The notes: a model not told the origin generated them from the sequence alone. A DNA stretch of 64,000 nt from Mustela lutreola (GCF_030435805.1 NC_081296.1:30035745-30099744); one strand, 5' to 3'. Positions 10,228 through 23,543 are shown, numbered from the stretch's first letter. Numbers and translations: made by a program.

Positions 10228-11648
10228 AGTGCAGGGGACCGTGCGGGGATCAGCAGCCCCCGACCCTCGGGTCATTTGAGGGCGCGCTGCTGCAGCTGGG
10301 CGCTAGAGGAGAACGAACGCTCGAGCGTCTCCGCGCGTTGGGCCCGGAGCCCAGGCGCCTCTGCGCGTGCCCACGGGGGTGTTCTGGCACTCAAGCTGGC
10401 CCACCGCCCCAATCTCCTTCCCAGGACAGCTCCCCGGGAACCAGGGCTTCGCCATCCTCGTCTCCTCGTGTCCTTCGGCGGGCCTGGCCGGCTAGGTCCT
10501 CGGTGTGTCGACATGCAGCAGAGGTGAGCGGAAGCCTTGGGCTCGGAGGGAGGCCCGAGACGCCTTGGGAAGCGGGTAGCCCAGCAGTGACTCTGCAGCA
10601 GGCCGTGGGCTTGGGGTGGCGGTCCTTGTGGTCCAGACGTCGTGGGCAACCCCGGGAGCGAGTGCCCTTGAGCCATCCCAGGGGCAGGGAACGCGAGCGT
10701 GGGGCCGGGTGGCTGGCAAGACCCGGAAAGCGCAGAGTGGCCGCCATAGGATCAGGGGACCCTGAGGCCCACTGATCCATCTGGGCGTGTCTCGTGGGCC
10801 TACGAACGTAGTGGACGTGAGACTTGTGGTCTCAGAAGCTTCTGTGATCTTCTGCCACGGGGTGTTGCTCGAGGCCCGGGACGTGGCTTGTTTCCGCGGG
10901 CTGACGAGGCCTGAGCTCCCGCCCCACAGCGCAGACGCCCAAGGCGTTGGAGACCCCACCAGGCTGCTTGCGAAGAGCGCAAGAGGATTCCTTGTGCTCG
11001 CGAGACAGCCGGGTTCCACGGGGCTACGGGGCGGAATCTGCGAGTGCCAGACCCTTGCAGCCATTGGGTCGGAGCCTCTCTCCGGAGGCTCTCAAGCACC
11101 GGGGACCGGGTCCTGACGAAGCAGCGCTGCACGGCGAGAGTCGGGTACCTCGCCCAGGGCAGCCGGTGGGTGGTGTGCCTGGCCGTAGTGGTGGACAGCG
11201 ACCTGGCATTCAGAGCTCGGCCCTGGGGCAGCCGTGGGCCCGAGCCACCTTGGGCTTCCAGGGTAGGGGCTCCGATCCTTGGCTCCCAGGTGGGACCATG
11301 GGTGGGTGGGCGGCGTCCTGGCCAACAGTCCCTGACCGCCCCCCTCGGCTCCCGTGCAAGGGAGACAGCGGGGACACGTCAAAACCCTGTGCTCCGTGCC
11401 ATGTTCACGGACCGTTCTGCCGACGGTGGTGCTGACCCAGGGGCCTAGATCTCCCTTGTTTGGGGATGCCCTGGTAAGGGCAGCTGGGGCCCTGGGCCCT
11501 GCTCCGTCGTCTCGCACAACAGCCATGCGTGGTTCGGCCGTATGCCCGGCCCCCACCGGCCAGGACGTTGGGAAAGGTAGCCCTCGCCCGTCCGGCCGGT
11601 GCCCCGGACCAGGGCTTTTGGACAGCTGGTCTCTCCGTCTCTCCTCAG

Positions 11649-11766
11649 AACCGCATCCACAAGCGGGGAGATCTCCCGCACCAGCTCGGCTTGCCTGGCC
11701 CGGCCCTGCCCACAGGTCCAATGTCTCAGGACACCGGCTCATGGCGCAGTCCGCCACGCAGCCCCG
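11649..11766 (+). other. Host exon 1, B type
   Basis: CTCTCCTCAG acceptor and GTAAGC donor. Belongs to the subfamily with GAGATCTCCC in the exon (also at 33416, 46822, 60223 and 63575). Confidence 0.65.
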
Positions 11767-11818
11767 GTAAGCAGGTTCTGGGGGCGACGCGACCGCACGC
11801 ATCGCCGCCAACCTGCTT

Positions 11819-11899
11819 GGGTCAATGATGACAACTCAAATGGTCTCGAAGAGCGGTGATGACCTAAAAATCATGCTCAATAGGATTACGCTGAGGCCC
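11819..11899 (+). ncRNA. SNORD115: SNORD115 snoRNA, B copy 4
   Basis: Identical to the B reference. The flank after it carries variants shared with the copy at 33586. Confidence 0.96.
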
Positions 11900-13322
11900 A
11901 ATGCAGGCGTCTGTGCCGGGATCAGCATCCCCCGGAGCCTCGCGGCCTGGAGGGGCGCTGCCGTTGGGAGCTTGAGGCCAAGGATACCCCGGGGATCCCT
12001 GCTCCTGCTCTGGAAAGCCCGTCCACGTCAGGGGCCCCTCGATTTGTGGAGGCAGCCCACCCGGCCTAGAGACTGAATCCCCTCCCCTCCCCTGGACAGC
12101 TCCCTGGGAGCCATGCCTTAGGAACCCTTGTCTCCTTGTGTCTTGCAGCGGGCCTTGGGCGCCAGGTGTTAGGCGCGGCGTTGGCCACGACAGGTGAGTG
12201 GGAGACTCTGGGCCTGGCGGGAGATGGCAGACGCCATGGGCGTCGTCCGCGAAGCCAGAGTCACGGCACGGGGCTCTGGCTCCACCACTGAGCTACGGGT
12301 GGAGGCCCCCGTTGTCCACACAGCGTTGGCTGGCGCGTGATCAGGCTCCCTTGAACCATCCCAGGTGCAGGGAACGCGAACATTGGGCCGCGGGAACTGG
12401 CCGGGACTGGATCCCGGGGGGATGCCGCCATAGATCCGCGTGGCCCTGAGGCCTCCTTGGACCTCCCTTTGTGTCCTGTGCGCCCGTGAGGAGACGGGTT
12501 CGGGAGACCCTTGGCGTCAGGGACTTCTGTCCTCCTCAGCGAGTGGCGGTTGCTCGAGCCAACCCCAGCGCATGTTTCTTGGGGCTGGAGCGGGCAGAGC
12601 TCCTGCCCTAGGCACCAGACTCCCAAGGACTTTGGGAGCCTGGGAGGCTGCTGAAGTACAGCCCTCGATGTTTGCTTGGGCTGCCGATGGAGCATGGTTT
12701 GGCTGGACGTGGGCAAGAATGGGCGAGCCCCAGGCCACAGCGGGCATTGGGCGAGAGGCTGTCGGGCCAGGCCCCCAGAGGAGGGGCCGCCACGCGGGGA
12801 GACTCTGGACCCTGTTGCAGGGCGGGCATTGGTACCCTGCCTCCCGCTGGCGGGAGACAGTGACCCGCGACTCCTCTCCAGACGTGGACCGTCGGGGCAT
12901 GGGGGCCAACGTTGGCTGCGAGTGCCAGCGCCCGGATGCACGGACGGCAGCCGGGCCAATCTGGGGTTGGCGTCTGCCTGGCCATAAGTTCTGGGGACGC
13001 CCCCGTTGGCTCGGGGCCCGGGAGGCATCGGGGGGTGGGCACTCGATTACCTAGTGTTCCCGCCCACGTTGTGGGGCCTTTCTTAGCAAGGGGTGGTTCC
13101 CACAGGGGCCCTGATCTCCACAGTTTCTGGAGCCCCAGGGATGTACAGCGGCTCCCCAGGGCCCTTTTCCTTGCTTGCGGCGGCTCCGAGCCTTGGGTCG
13201 TTCGTTCCTCCACCCGCCTGGCCAGCAGCGGCCAGGGCTTCGGGCGTGACCAATCGTGGCCGCATGGGGCACGAGCCACGGAGCAGGCCGTTCTGACAGC
13301 TGGCCTCTCCCTCTGTCCTTAG

Positions 13323-13440
13323 AACCCCGTCCGCCAGGGAGGATCTCGCCTGGACGAACAAGTCTGGCTTCTCCCAGCCCCGCCCAAAGGGCCCGTGTCT
13401 CGGATTGCCGGGGCATGGCGCCGTCCCGACCGCTCCCTCG
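13323..13440 (+). other. Host exon 1, A type
   Basis: 118 nt with intact splice sites. It has the GACGAACAAG variant shared with 35091 and 61900. Confidence 0.65.
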
Positions 13441-13494
13441 GTAAGGAGGGGTTCCGGGTGGGCAGGGACCTCACGCGTCGCCCCCGGCTTGCTT

Positions 13495-13575
13495 GGGTCA
13501 ATGATGAGAACTCATATGGTCTCGAAGAGCGATGATGACCTAAAAATCATGCTCAATAGGATTACGCTGAGGCCC
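13495..13575 (+). ncRNA. SNORD115: SNORD115 snoRNA, A copy 5
   Basis: Identical to the A reference. Its module has the lost exon 2 donor. Confidence 0.96.
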
Positions 13576-13778
13576 AGTGCAGGGGACCGTGCGGGGATCA
13601 GCAGCCCCCAGACCCTCGGGGCATTTGAGGGCGCGCTGCTGCAGTTGGGCGCTAGAGGAGAACGAATGCTCGAGCGTCTCCGCGCGTTGGGCCCGGAGCC
13701 CACGCACCTCTGCACGTGCCCACGGGGGTGTTCTGGCACTCAAGCTGGCCCACCGCCCCAATCCACTTCCCAGGACAG

Positions 13779-13872
13779 CTCCCCGGGAGCCAGGGCTTCG
13801 CCATCCTCGTCTCCTCGTGTTTTTCGGCGGGCCTGGCCGGCTAGGTCCTCGGTGTGTCGACATGCAGCAGAG
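13779..13872 (+). other. Host exon 2, A type, with lost 5' splice site
   Basis: The donor position reads GGGAGC at 13873 instead of GTGAGC. Confidence 0.5.
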
Positions 13873-14996
13873 GGGAGCGGAAGCCTTGGGCTCGGAGGGA
13901 GGCCCGAGTCGCCTTGGGAAGCGGGTAGCCCAGCAGTGACTCTGCAGCAGGCCGTGGGCGTGGGGTGGCGGTCCTCGTGGTCCAGACGTCGTGGGCCACC
14001 CCGGGAGCGGGTGCCCTTGAGCCATCCCAGGGGCAGGGAACGCGAGCGTGGGGCCGGGTGGCTGGCAAGACCCGGAAAGCGCAGAGTGGCCGCCATAGGA
14101 TCAGGGGACCCTGAGGCCCCCTGATCCATCTGGGCGTGTCTCGTGGGCCTACGAACGTAGTGGACGTGAGACTTGTGGTCTCAGAAGCTTCTGTGATCTT
14201 CTGCCACGGGGTGTTGCTCGAGGCCCGGGACTTGGCTTGTTTCCGCGGGCTGACGAGGCCTGAGCTCCCGCCCCACAGCGCAGACGCCCAAGGCGTTGGA
14301 GACCCCACCAGGCTGCTTGCGAAGAGCGCAAGAGGATTCCTTGTGCTCGCGAGACAGCCGGGTTCCACGGGGCTACGGGGCGGAATCTGCGAGGGCCAGG
14401 CCCTTGCAGCCATTGGGTCGGAGCCTCTCTCCGGAGGCTCTCAAGCACCGGGGACCGGGTCCTGACGAAGCGGCGCTGCACGGCGAGAGTCGGGTACGTC
14501 GCCCAGGGCAGCCGGTGGGTGGTGTGCCTGGCCGTAGTGGTGGACAGCGACCTGGCATTCCGAGCTCGGCCCTGGGGCAGCCGTGGGCCCGAGCCACCTT
14601 GGGCTTCCAGGGTAGGGGCTCCGATCCTTGGCTCCCAGGTGGGACCATGGGTGGGTGGGCGGCGTCCTGGCCAACAGTCCCTGACCGCCCCCCTCGGCTC
14701 CCGTGCAAGGGAGACAGCGGGGACACGTCAAAACCCTGTGCTCCGTGCCATGTTCACGGACCGTTCTGCCGACGGTGGTGCTGACCCAGGGGCCTAGATC
14801 TCCCTTGTTTGGGGATGCCCTGGTAAGGGCAGCTGGGGCCCTGGCCCTGCTCCGTCGTCTCGCACATCAGCCATGCGTGGGTCGGCCGTATGCCCGGCCC
14901 CCACCGGCCAGGACGTTGGGAAAGGTAGCCCTCGGCCGTCCGGCCGGTGCCACGGACCAGGGCTTTTGGACAGCTGGTCTCTCCGTCTCTCCTCAG

Positions 14997-15114
14997 AACC
15001 GCATCCACAAGCGGGGAGAACGCCCGCACCAGCTCGTCTTGCCTGGCCCGGCCCTGCCCACAGGTCCAATGTCTCAGGACCCAGGCTCATGGCGCAGTCC
15101 GCCACGCAGCCCCG
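14997..15114 (+). other. Host exon 1, B type
   Basis: CTCTCCTCAG acceptor and GTAAGC donor; 118 nt. Confidence 0.65.
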
Positions 15115-15166
15115 GTAAGCAGGTTCTGGGGGCGACGCGACCGCAAGCATCGCCGCCAACCTGCTT

Positions 15167-15247
15167 GGGTCAATGATGACAACTCAAATGGTCTCGAAGA
15201 GCGGTGATGACCTAAAAATCATGCTCAATAGGATTACGCTGAGGCCC
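15167..15247 (+). ncRNA. SNORD115: SNORD115 snoRNA, B copy 5
   Basis: Identical to the B reference. Confidence 0.96.
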
Positions 15248-16672
15248 AATGCAGGCGTCTGTGCCGGGATCAGCATCCCCCGGAGCCTCGGGGCCCTGGA
15301 GGGGCGCTGCCGTTGGGAGCTTGAGGCCAAGGATCCCCCGGGGATCCCTGCTCCTGCCCTGGAAAGCCCGTGCACGTCAGGGGCCCCTCGAGGTGTGGAG
15401 GCAGCCCACCCGGCCTAGAGACTGAATCCCCTCCCCTCCCCTGGACAGCTCCCTGGGAGCCATGCTTTAGGAACCCTTGTCTCCTTTTGTCTTGCAGCGG
15501 GCCTTGGGCGCCAGGTGGTAGGCGCGGCGTTGGCCACGACAGGTGAGTGGGAGACTCTGGGCCTGGCGGGAGATGGCAGGCGCCATGGGCGTCGTCCGCG
15601 AAGCCAGAGTCACTGCACGGGGCTCTGGCTCCACCACTGAGCTACGGGTGGAGGCCCCCGTTGTCCACACAGCGTTGGCTGGCGCATGATCAGGCTCCCT
15701 TGAGCCATCCCATGTGCAGGGAACGCGAACGTTGGGCCACGGGAACTGGCCGGGACTGGATCCCGGGGGGATGCCGCCATAGATCCGCGTGGCCCTGAGG
15801 CCTCCTTGGACCTCCCTTTGTGTCCTGTGCGCCCGTGAGGAGACGGGTTCGGGAGACCCTTGGCGTCAGGGACTTCTGTCCCCCTCAGCGAGTGGCGGTT
15901 GCTCGAGCCAACCCCAGCGCATGTTTCTTGGGGCTGGAGCGGGCAGAGCTCCTGCCCTAGGCAACAGACTCCCAAGGACTTTGGGAGCCTGGGAGGCTGC
16001 TGATGTACAGCCGTCGATGTTTGCTTGGGCTGTCGATGGAGCATCGTTTGGCTGGACGTGGGCAAGAATGGGCGAGCCCCAGGCCACAGCGGGCATTGGG
16101 CGAGAGCCTGTCGGGTCAGGCCCCCAGAGGAGGGGCCGCCACGCGGGGAGACTCTGGACCCTGTTGCAGGGAGGGCATTGGTCCCCTGCCTCCCGCTGGC
16201 GGGAGACCGTGACCCGCGACTCCCTCTCCAGACGTGGACCGTCGGGGCATGTGGGCCAAAGTTGGCTGCTAGTGCCAGCGCCCGGATGCACGGACGGCAG
16301 CCGGGCCAATCTGGGGTTGGCGTCTGCCTGGCCATAAGTTCTGGGGCTGCCCCCGTTGGCTCGAGGCCCGGGAGGCATCGGGGGTGGGGCACTCGATAAC
16401 CTAGTGTTCCCGCCCACGTTGTGGGGCCTTTCTTAGCAAGGGGTGGTTCCCACAGGGGCCCTGATCTCCACAGTTTCTGGAGGCCCAGGGATGTACAGCG
16501 GCTCCCCAGGGCCCTTTTCCTTGCTTGCGGCGGCTCCGAGCCTTGGGTCGTTCGTTCCTCCACCCGCCTGGCCAGCAGCGGCCAAGGCTTCGGGCGTGAC
16601 CGATCGTGGCCGCATGGGGCACGAGCCACAGAGCAGGCCGTTCTGACAGCTGGCCTCTCCCTCTGTCCTTAG

Positions 16673-16790
16673 AACCCCGTCCCCCAGGGAGGATCTCGCC
16701 TTGACGACCAAGTCTGGCTTCTCCCAGCCCCGCCGAAAGGGCCCGTGTCTCGGATCGCCGGGGCATGGCGCCGTCCCGACCGCTCCCTCG
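16673..16790 (+). other. Host exon 1, A type
   Basis: 118 nt with intact splice sites. It has CGCCGAAAGG where most copies have CGCCCAAAGG (also at 23372 and 31742). Confidence 0.65.
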
Positions 16791-16844
16791 GTAAGGAGGG
16801 GTTCCGGGTGGGCAGGGACCTCACGCGTCGCCCCCGGCTTGCTT

Positions 16845-16925
16845 GGGTCAATGATGAGAACTCATATGGTCTCGAAGAGCGATGATGACCTAAAAATCAT
16901 GCTCAATAGGATTACGCTGAGGCCC
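16845..16925 (+). ncRNA. SNORD115: SNORD115 snoRNA, A copy 6
   Basis: Identical to the A reference. Confidence 0.96.
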
Positions 16926-18346
16926 AGTGCAGGGGACCGTGCGGGGATCAGCAGCCCCCAGACCCTCGGGGCATTTGAGGGCGCGCTGCTGCAGCTGGGC
17001 GCTAGAGGAGAACGAACGCTCGAGCGTCTCCGCGCGTTGGGCCCGGAGCCCAGGCGCCTCTGCGCGTGCCCACGGGGGTGTTCTGGCACTCAAGCTGGCC
17101 CACCGCCCCAATCCCCTTCCCAGGACAGCTCCCCGGGAGCCAGGGCTTCGCCATCCTCTTCTCCTCGTGTCCTTCGGCGGGCCTGGCCGGCTAGGTCCTC
17201 GGTGTGTCGACATGCAGCAGAGGTGAGCGGAAGCCTTGGGCTCGGAGGGAGGCCCGAGACGCCTTGGGAAGCGGGTAGCCCAGCAGTTACTCTGCAGCAG
17301 GCGGTGGGCTTGCGGTGGCGGTCCTCGTGGTCCAGACGTCGTGGGCCACCCCGGGAGCGGTTGCCCTTGAGCCATCCCAGGGGCAAGGAACGCGAGCGTG
17401 GGGCCGGGTGGCTGGCAAGACCCGGAAAGCGCAGAGTGGCCGCCATAGGATCAGGGGACCCTGAGTCCCCCTGATCCATCTGGGCGTGTCTAGTGGGCCT
17501 ACGAACGTAGTGGACGTGAGACTTGTGGTCTCAGAAGCTTCTGTGATCTTCTGCCACGGGGTGTTGCTCGAGGCCCGGGACTTGGCTTGTTTCCGCGGGC
17601 TGACGAGGCCTGAGCTCCCGCCCCACAGCGCAGACGCCCAAGGCGTTTAAGACCCCACCAGGCTGCTTGCGAAGAGCGCAAGAGGATTCCTTGTGCTCGC
17701 GAGACAGCCGGGTTCCACGGGGCTACGGGGCGGAATCTGCGAGGGCCAGGCCCTTGCAGCCATTGGGTCGGAGCCACTCTCCGGAGGCTCTCAAGCACCG
17801 GGGACCGGGTCCTGACGAAGCGGCGATGCACGGCGAGAGTCGGGTACCTCGCCCAGGGCAGCCGGTGGGTGGTGTGCCTGGCCGTAGTGGTGGACAGCGA
17901 CCTGGCATTCCGAGCTCGGCCCTGGGGCAGCCGTGGGCCCGAGCCACCTTGGGCTTCCAGGGTAGGGGCTCCGATCCTTGGCTCCCAGGTGGGACCATTG
18001 GTGGGTGGGCGGCGTCCTGGCCAACAGTCCCTGACCGCCCCCCTCGGCTCCCGTGCAAGGGAGACAGCGGGGACACGTCAAAACCCTGTGCTCCGTGCCA
18101 TGTTCACGGACCGTTCTGCCGACGGTGGTGCTGACCCAGGGGCCTAGATCTCCCTTGTTTGGGGATGCCCTGGTAAGGGCACCTGGGGCCCTGGCCCTGC
18201 TCCGTCGTCTCGCACATCAGCCATGCGTGGGTCGGCCGTATGCCCGGCCCCCACCGGCCAGGACGTTGGGAAAGGTAGCCCTCGGCCGTCCGGCCGGTGC
18301 CCCGGACCAGGGCTTTTGGACAGCTGGTCTCTCCGTCTCTCCTCAG

Positions 18347-18464
18347 AACCGCATCCACAAGCGGGGAGAACGCCCGCACCAGCTCGTCTTGCCTGGCCCG
18401 GCCCTGCCCACAGTTCCAATGTCTCAGGCCCCAGGCCCATGGCGCAGTCCGCCACGCAGCCCCG
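18347..18464 (+). other. Host exon 1, B type
   Basis: CTCTCCTCAG acceptor and GTAAGC donor; 118 nt. Confidence 0.65.
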
Positions 18465-18516
18465 GTAAGCAGGTTCTGGGGGCGACGCGACCGCAAGCAT
18501 CGCCGCCAACCTGCTT

Positions 18517-18597
18517 GGGTCAATGATGACAACTCAAATGGTCTCGAAGAGCGGTGATGACCTAAAAATCATGCTCAATAGGATTACGCTGAGGCCC
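18517..18597 (+). ncRNA. SNORD115: SNORD115 snoRNA, B copy 6
   Basis: Identical to the B reference. Confidence 0.96.
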
Positions 18598-20022
18598 AAT
18601 GCAGGCGTCTGTGCCGGGATCAGCATCCCCCGGAGCCTCGGGGCCCTGGAGGGGCGCTGCCGTTGGGAGCTTGAGGCCAAGGATCCCCCGGGGATCCCTG
18701 CTCCTGCCCTGGAAAGCCCGTGCACGTCAGGGGCCCCTCGAGGTGTGGAGGCAGCCCACCCGGCCTAGAGACTGAATCCCCTCCCCTCCCCTGGACAGCT
18801 CCCTGGGAGCCATGCTTTAGGAACCCTTGTCTCCTTTTGTCTTGCAGCGGGCCTTGGGCGCCAGGTGGTAGGCGCGGCGTTGGCCACGACAGGTGAGTGG
18901 GAGACTCTGGGCCTGGCGGGAGATGGCAGGCGCCATGGGCGTCGTCCGCGAAGCCAGAGTCTCGGCACGGGGCTCTGGCTCCACCACTGAGCTACGGGTG
19001 GAGGCCCCCGTTGTCCACACAGCGTTGGCTGGCGCATGATCAGGCTCCCTTGAGCCATCCCAGGTGCAGGGAACGCGAACGTTGGGCCACGGGAACGAGC
19101 CGGGACTGGATCCCGGGGGGATGCCGCCATAGATCCGCGTGGCCCTGAGGCCTCCTTGGACCTCCCTTTGTGTCCTGTGCGCCCGTGAGGAGACGGGTTC
19201 GGGAGACCCTTGGCGTCAGGGACTTCTGTCCCCCTCAGCGAGTGGCGGTTGCTCGAGCCAACCCCAGCGCATGTTTCTTGGGGCTGGAGCGGGCAGAGCT
19301 CCTGCCCTAGGCAACAGACTCCCAAGGACTTTGGGAGCCTGGGAGGCTGCTGATGTACAGCCGTCGATGTTTGCTTGGGCTGTCGATGGAGCTTCGTTTG
19401 GCTGGACGTGGGCAAGAATGGGCGAGCCCCAGGCCACAGCGGGCATTGGGCGAGAGCCTGTCGGGTCAGGCCCCCAGAGGAGGGGCCGCCACGCGGGGAG
19501 ACTCTGGACCCTGTTGCAGGGCGGGCATTGGTCCCCTGCCTCCCGCTGGCGGGAGACCGTGACCCGCGACTCCCTCTCCAGACGTGGACCGTCGGGGCAT
19601 GTGGGCCAAAGTTGGCTGCTAGTGCCAGCGCCCGGATGCACGGACGGCAGCCGGGCCAATCTGGGGTTGGCGTCTGCCTGGCCATAAGTTCTGGGGCTGC
19701 CCCCGTTGGCTCGAGGCCCGGGAGGCATCGGGGGTGGGGCACTCGATAACCTAGTATTCCCGCCCACGTTGTGGGGCCTTTCTTAGCAAGGGGTGGTTCC
19801 CACAGGGGCCCTGATCTCCACAGTTTCTGGAGGCCCAGGGATGTACAGCGGCTCCCCAGGGCCCTTTTCCTTGCTTGCGGCGGCTCCGAGCCTTGGGTCG
19901 TTCGTTCCTCCACCCGCCTGGCCAGCAGCGGCCAAGGCTTCGGGCGTGACCGATCGTGGCCGCATGGGGCACGAGCCACAGAGCAGGCCGTTCTGACAGC
20001 TGGCCTCTCCCTCTGTCCTTAG

Positions 20023-20140
20023 AACCCCGTCCCCCAGGGAGGATCTCGCCTTGACGACCAAGTCTGGCTTCTCCCAGCCCCGCCCAAAGGGCCCGTGTCT
20101 CGGATCGCCGGGGCATGGCGCCGTCCCGACCGCTCCCTCG
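20023..20140 (+). other. Host exon 1, A type
   Basis: 118 nt with intact splice sites. Confidence 0.65.
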
Positions 20141-20194
20141 GTAAGGAGGGGTTCCGGGTGGGCAGGGACCTCACGCGTCGCCCCCGGCTTGCTT

Positions 20195-20275
20195 GGGTCA
20201 ATGATGAGAACTCAAATGGTCTCGAAGAGCGATGATGACCTAAAAATCATGCTCAATAGGATTACGCTGAGGCCC
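20195..20275 (+). ncRNA. SNORD115: SNORD115 snoRNA, A copy 7 (B-type base at position 21)
   Basis: A type at positions 14 and 38, but B-type A at position 21. All boxes and the guide are intact. This could be a point mutation or a short gene-conversion tract. Confidence 0.95.
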
Positions 20276-21695
20276 AGTGCAGGGGACCGTGCGGGGATCA
20301 GCAGCCCCCAGACCCTCGGGGCATTTGAGGGCGCGCTGCTGCACCTGGGCGCTAGAGGAGAACGAACGCTCGAGCGTCTCCGCGCGTTGGGCCCGGAGCC
20401 CAGGCGCCTCTGCGCGTGCCCACGGGGGTGTTCTGGCACTCAAGCTGGCCCACCGCCCCAATCCCCTTCCCAGGACAGCTCCCCGGGAGCCAGGGCTTCG
20501 CCATCCTCTTCTCCTCGTGTCCTTCGGCGGGCCTGGCCGGCTAGGTCCTCGGTGTGTCGACATGCAGCAGAGGTGAGCGGAAGCCTTGGGCTCGGAGGGA
20601 GGCCCGAGACGCCTTGGGAAGCGGGTAGCCCAGCAGTTACTCTGCAGCAGGCGGTGGGCTTGCGTTGGCGGTCCTCGTGGTCCAGACGTCGTGGGCCACC
20701 CCGGGAGCGGGTGCCCTTGAGCCATCCCAGGGGCAAGGAACGCGAGCGTGGGGCCGGGTGGCTGGCAAGACCCGGAAAGCGCAGAGTGGCCGCCATAGGA
20801 TCAGGGGACCCTGAGTCCCCCTGATCCATCTGGGCGTGTCTAGTGGGCCTACGAACGTAGTGGACGTGAGACTTGTGGTCTCAGAAGCTTCTGTGATCTT
20901 CTGCCACGGGGTGTTGCTCGAGGCCCGGGACTTGGCTTGTTTCCGCGGGCTGACGAGGCCTGAGCTCCCGCCCCACAGCGCAGACGCCCAAGGCGTTTAA
21001 GACCCCACCAGGCTGCTTGCGAAGAGCGCAAGAGGATTCCTTGTGCTCGCGAGACAGCCGGGTTCCACGGGGCTACGGGGCGGAATCTGCGAGGGCCAGG
21101 CCCTTGCAGCCATTGGGTTTGAGCCACTCTCCGGAGGCTCTCAAGCACCGGGGACCGGGTCCTGACGAAGCGGCGATGCACGGCGAGAGTCGGGTACCTC
21201 GCCCAGGGCAGCCGGTGGGTGGTGTGCCTGGCCGTAGTGGTGGACAGCGACCTGGCATTCAGAGCTCGGCCCTGTGGCAGCCGTGGGCCCGAGCCACCTT
21301 GGGCTTCCAGGGTAGGGGCTCCGATCCTTGGCTCCCAGGTGGGACCATGGGTGGGTGGGCGGCGTCCTGGCCAACAGTCCCTGACCGCCCCCCTCGGCTC
21401 CCGTGCAAGGGAGACAGCGGGGACACGTCAAAACCCTGTGCTCCGTGCCATGTTCACGGACCGTTCTGCCGACGGTGGTGCTGACCCAGGGGCCTAGATC
21501 TCCCTTGTTTGGGGATGCCCTGGTAAGGGCAGCTGGGGCCCTGGCCCTGCTCCGTCGTCTCGCACATCAGCCATGCGTGGGTCGGCCGTATGCCCGGCCC
21601 CCACCGGCCAGGACGTTGGGAAAGGTAGCCCTCGGCCGTCCGGCCGGTGCCCCGGACCAGGGCTTTTGGACAGCTGGTCTCTCCGTCTTCCTCAG

Positions 21696-21813
21696 AACCG
21701 CATCCACAAGCGGGGAGAACGCCCGCACCAGCTCGTCTTGCCTGGCCCGGCCCTGCCCACAGGTCCAATGTCTCAGGACCCAGGCTCATGGCGCAGTCCG
21801 CCACGCAGCCCCG
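21696..21813 (+). other. Host exon 1, B type
   Basis: The acceptor tract is shortened (CCGTCTTCCTCAG), shared with 30065. The donor is intact. Confidence 0.62.
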
Positions 21814-21865
21814 GTAAGCAGGTTCTGGGGGCGACGCGACCGCACGCATCGCCGCCAACCTGCTT

Positions 21866-21946
21866 GGGTCAATGATGACAACTCAAATGGTCTCGAAGAG
21901 CGGTGATGACCTAAAAATCATGCTCAATAGGATTACGCTGAGGCCC
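21866..21946 (+). ncRNA. SNORD115: SNORD115 snoRNA, B copy 7
   Basis: Identical to the B reference. The module is a close relative of the one at 30235. Confidence 0.96.
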
Positions 21947-23371
21947 AATGCAGGCGTCTGTGCCGGGATCAGCATCCCCCGGAGCCTCGGGGCCCTGGAG
22001 GGGCGCTGCCGTTGGGAGCTTGAGGCCAAGGATCCCCCGGGGATCCCTGCTCCTGCCCTGGAAAGCCCGTGCACGTCAGGGGCCCCTCGAGGTGTGGAGA
22101 CAGCCCACCCGGCCTAGAGACTGAATCCCCTCCCCTCCCCTGGACAGCTCCCTGGGAGCCATGCCTTAGGAACCGTTGTCTCCTTGTGTCTTGCAGCGGG
22201 CCTTGGGCGCCAGGTGGTAGGCGCGGCGTTGGCAACGACAGGTGAGTGGGAGACTCTGGGCCTGGCGGGAGATGGCAGACGCCATGGGCGTCATCCGCGA
22301 AGCCAGAGTCACGGCACGGGGCTCTGGCTCCACCACTGAGCTACGGGTGGAGGCCCCCGTTGTCCACACAGCGTTGGCTGGCGCGTGATCAGGCTCCCTT
22401 GAGCCATCCCAGGTGCAGGGAACGCGAACATTGGGCCGCAGGAACTGGCCGGGACTGGATCCCGGGGGGATGCCGCCATAGATCCGCGTGGCCCTGAGGC
22501 CTCCTTGGACCTCCCTTTGTGTCCTGTGCGCCCGTGAGGAGACGGGTTCGGGAGACCCTTGGCGTCAGGGACTTCTGTCCCCCTCAGCGAGTGGCGGTTG
22601 CTCGAGCCAACCCCAGCGCATGTTTCTTGGGGCTGGAGCGGGCAGAGCTCCTGCCCTAGGCACCAGACTCCCAAGGACTTTGGGAGCCTCGGAGGCTGCT
22701 GAAGTACAGCCCTCGATGTTTCCTTGGGCTGCCGATGGAGCATGGTTTGGCTGGACGTGGGCAAGAATGGGCGAGCCCCATGCCACAGCGGGCATTGGGC
22801 GAGAGCCTGTCGGGCCAGGCCCCCAGAGGAGGGGCCGCCACGCGGGGAGACTCTGGACCCTGTTGCAGGGCGGGCATTGGTCCCCTGCCTCCCGCTGGCG
22901 GGAGACCGTGACCCGCGACTCCCTCTCCAGACGTGGACCGTCGGGGCATGGGGGCCAACGTTGGCTGCGAGTGCCAGCGCCCGGAAGCACGGACGGCAGC
23001 CGGGCCAATCTGGGGTTGGCGTCTGCCTGGTCATAAGTTCTGGGGCCGCCCCCGTTGGCTCGGGGCCCGGGAGGCATCGGGGGGGGGTAACTCGATAACC
23101 TAGTGTTCCCGCCCACGTTGTGGGGCCTTTCTTAGCAAGGGGTGGTTCCCACAGGGGCCCTGATCTCCACAGTTTCTGGAGGCCCAGGGATGAACAGCGG
23201 CTCCCCAGGGCCCTTTTCCTTGCTTGCGGCGGCTCCGAGCCTTGGGTCGTTCGTTCCTCCACCCGCCTGGCCAGCAGCGGCCAGGGCTTCGGGCGTGACC
23301 GATCGTGGCCGCATGGGGCACGAGCCACAGAGCAGGCCGTTCTGACAGCTGGCCTCTCCCTCTGTCCTTAG

Positions 23372-23489
23372 AACCCCGTCCCCCAGGGAGGATCTCGCCT
23401 TGACGACCAAGTCTGGCTTCTCCCAGCCCCGCCGAAAGGGCCCGTGTCTCGGATCGCCGGGGCATGGCGCCGTCCTGACCGCTCCCTCG
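23372..23489 (+). other. Host exon 1, A type
   Basis: 118 nt with intact splice sites. Starts the only 1.5-length unit. Confidence 0.65.
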
Positions 23490-23543
23490 GTAAGGAGGGG
23501 TTCCGGGTGGGCAGGGACCTCACGCGTCGCCCCCGGCTTGCTT

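Noticed and set aside
18765-19979. 404-codon open frame on the minus strand
   Set aside because: It is the longest open frame but is low-complexity Pro/Arg/Gly-rich, crosses the array spacer and exon, and is broken in most other units (for example 339 or 241 codons at the same place). It is a chance frame in G+C-rich DNA.
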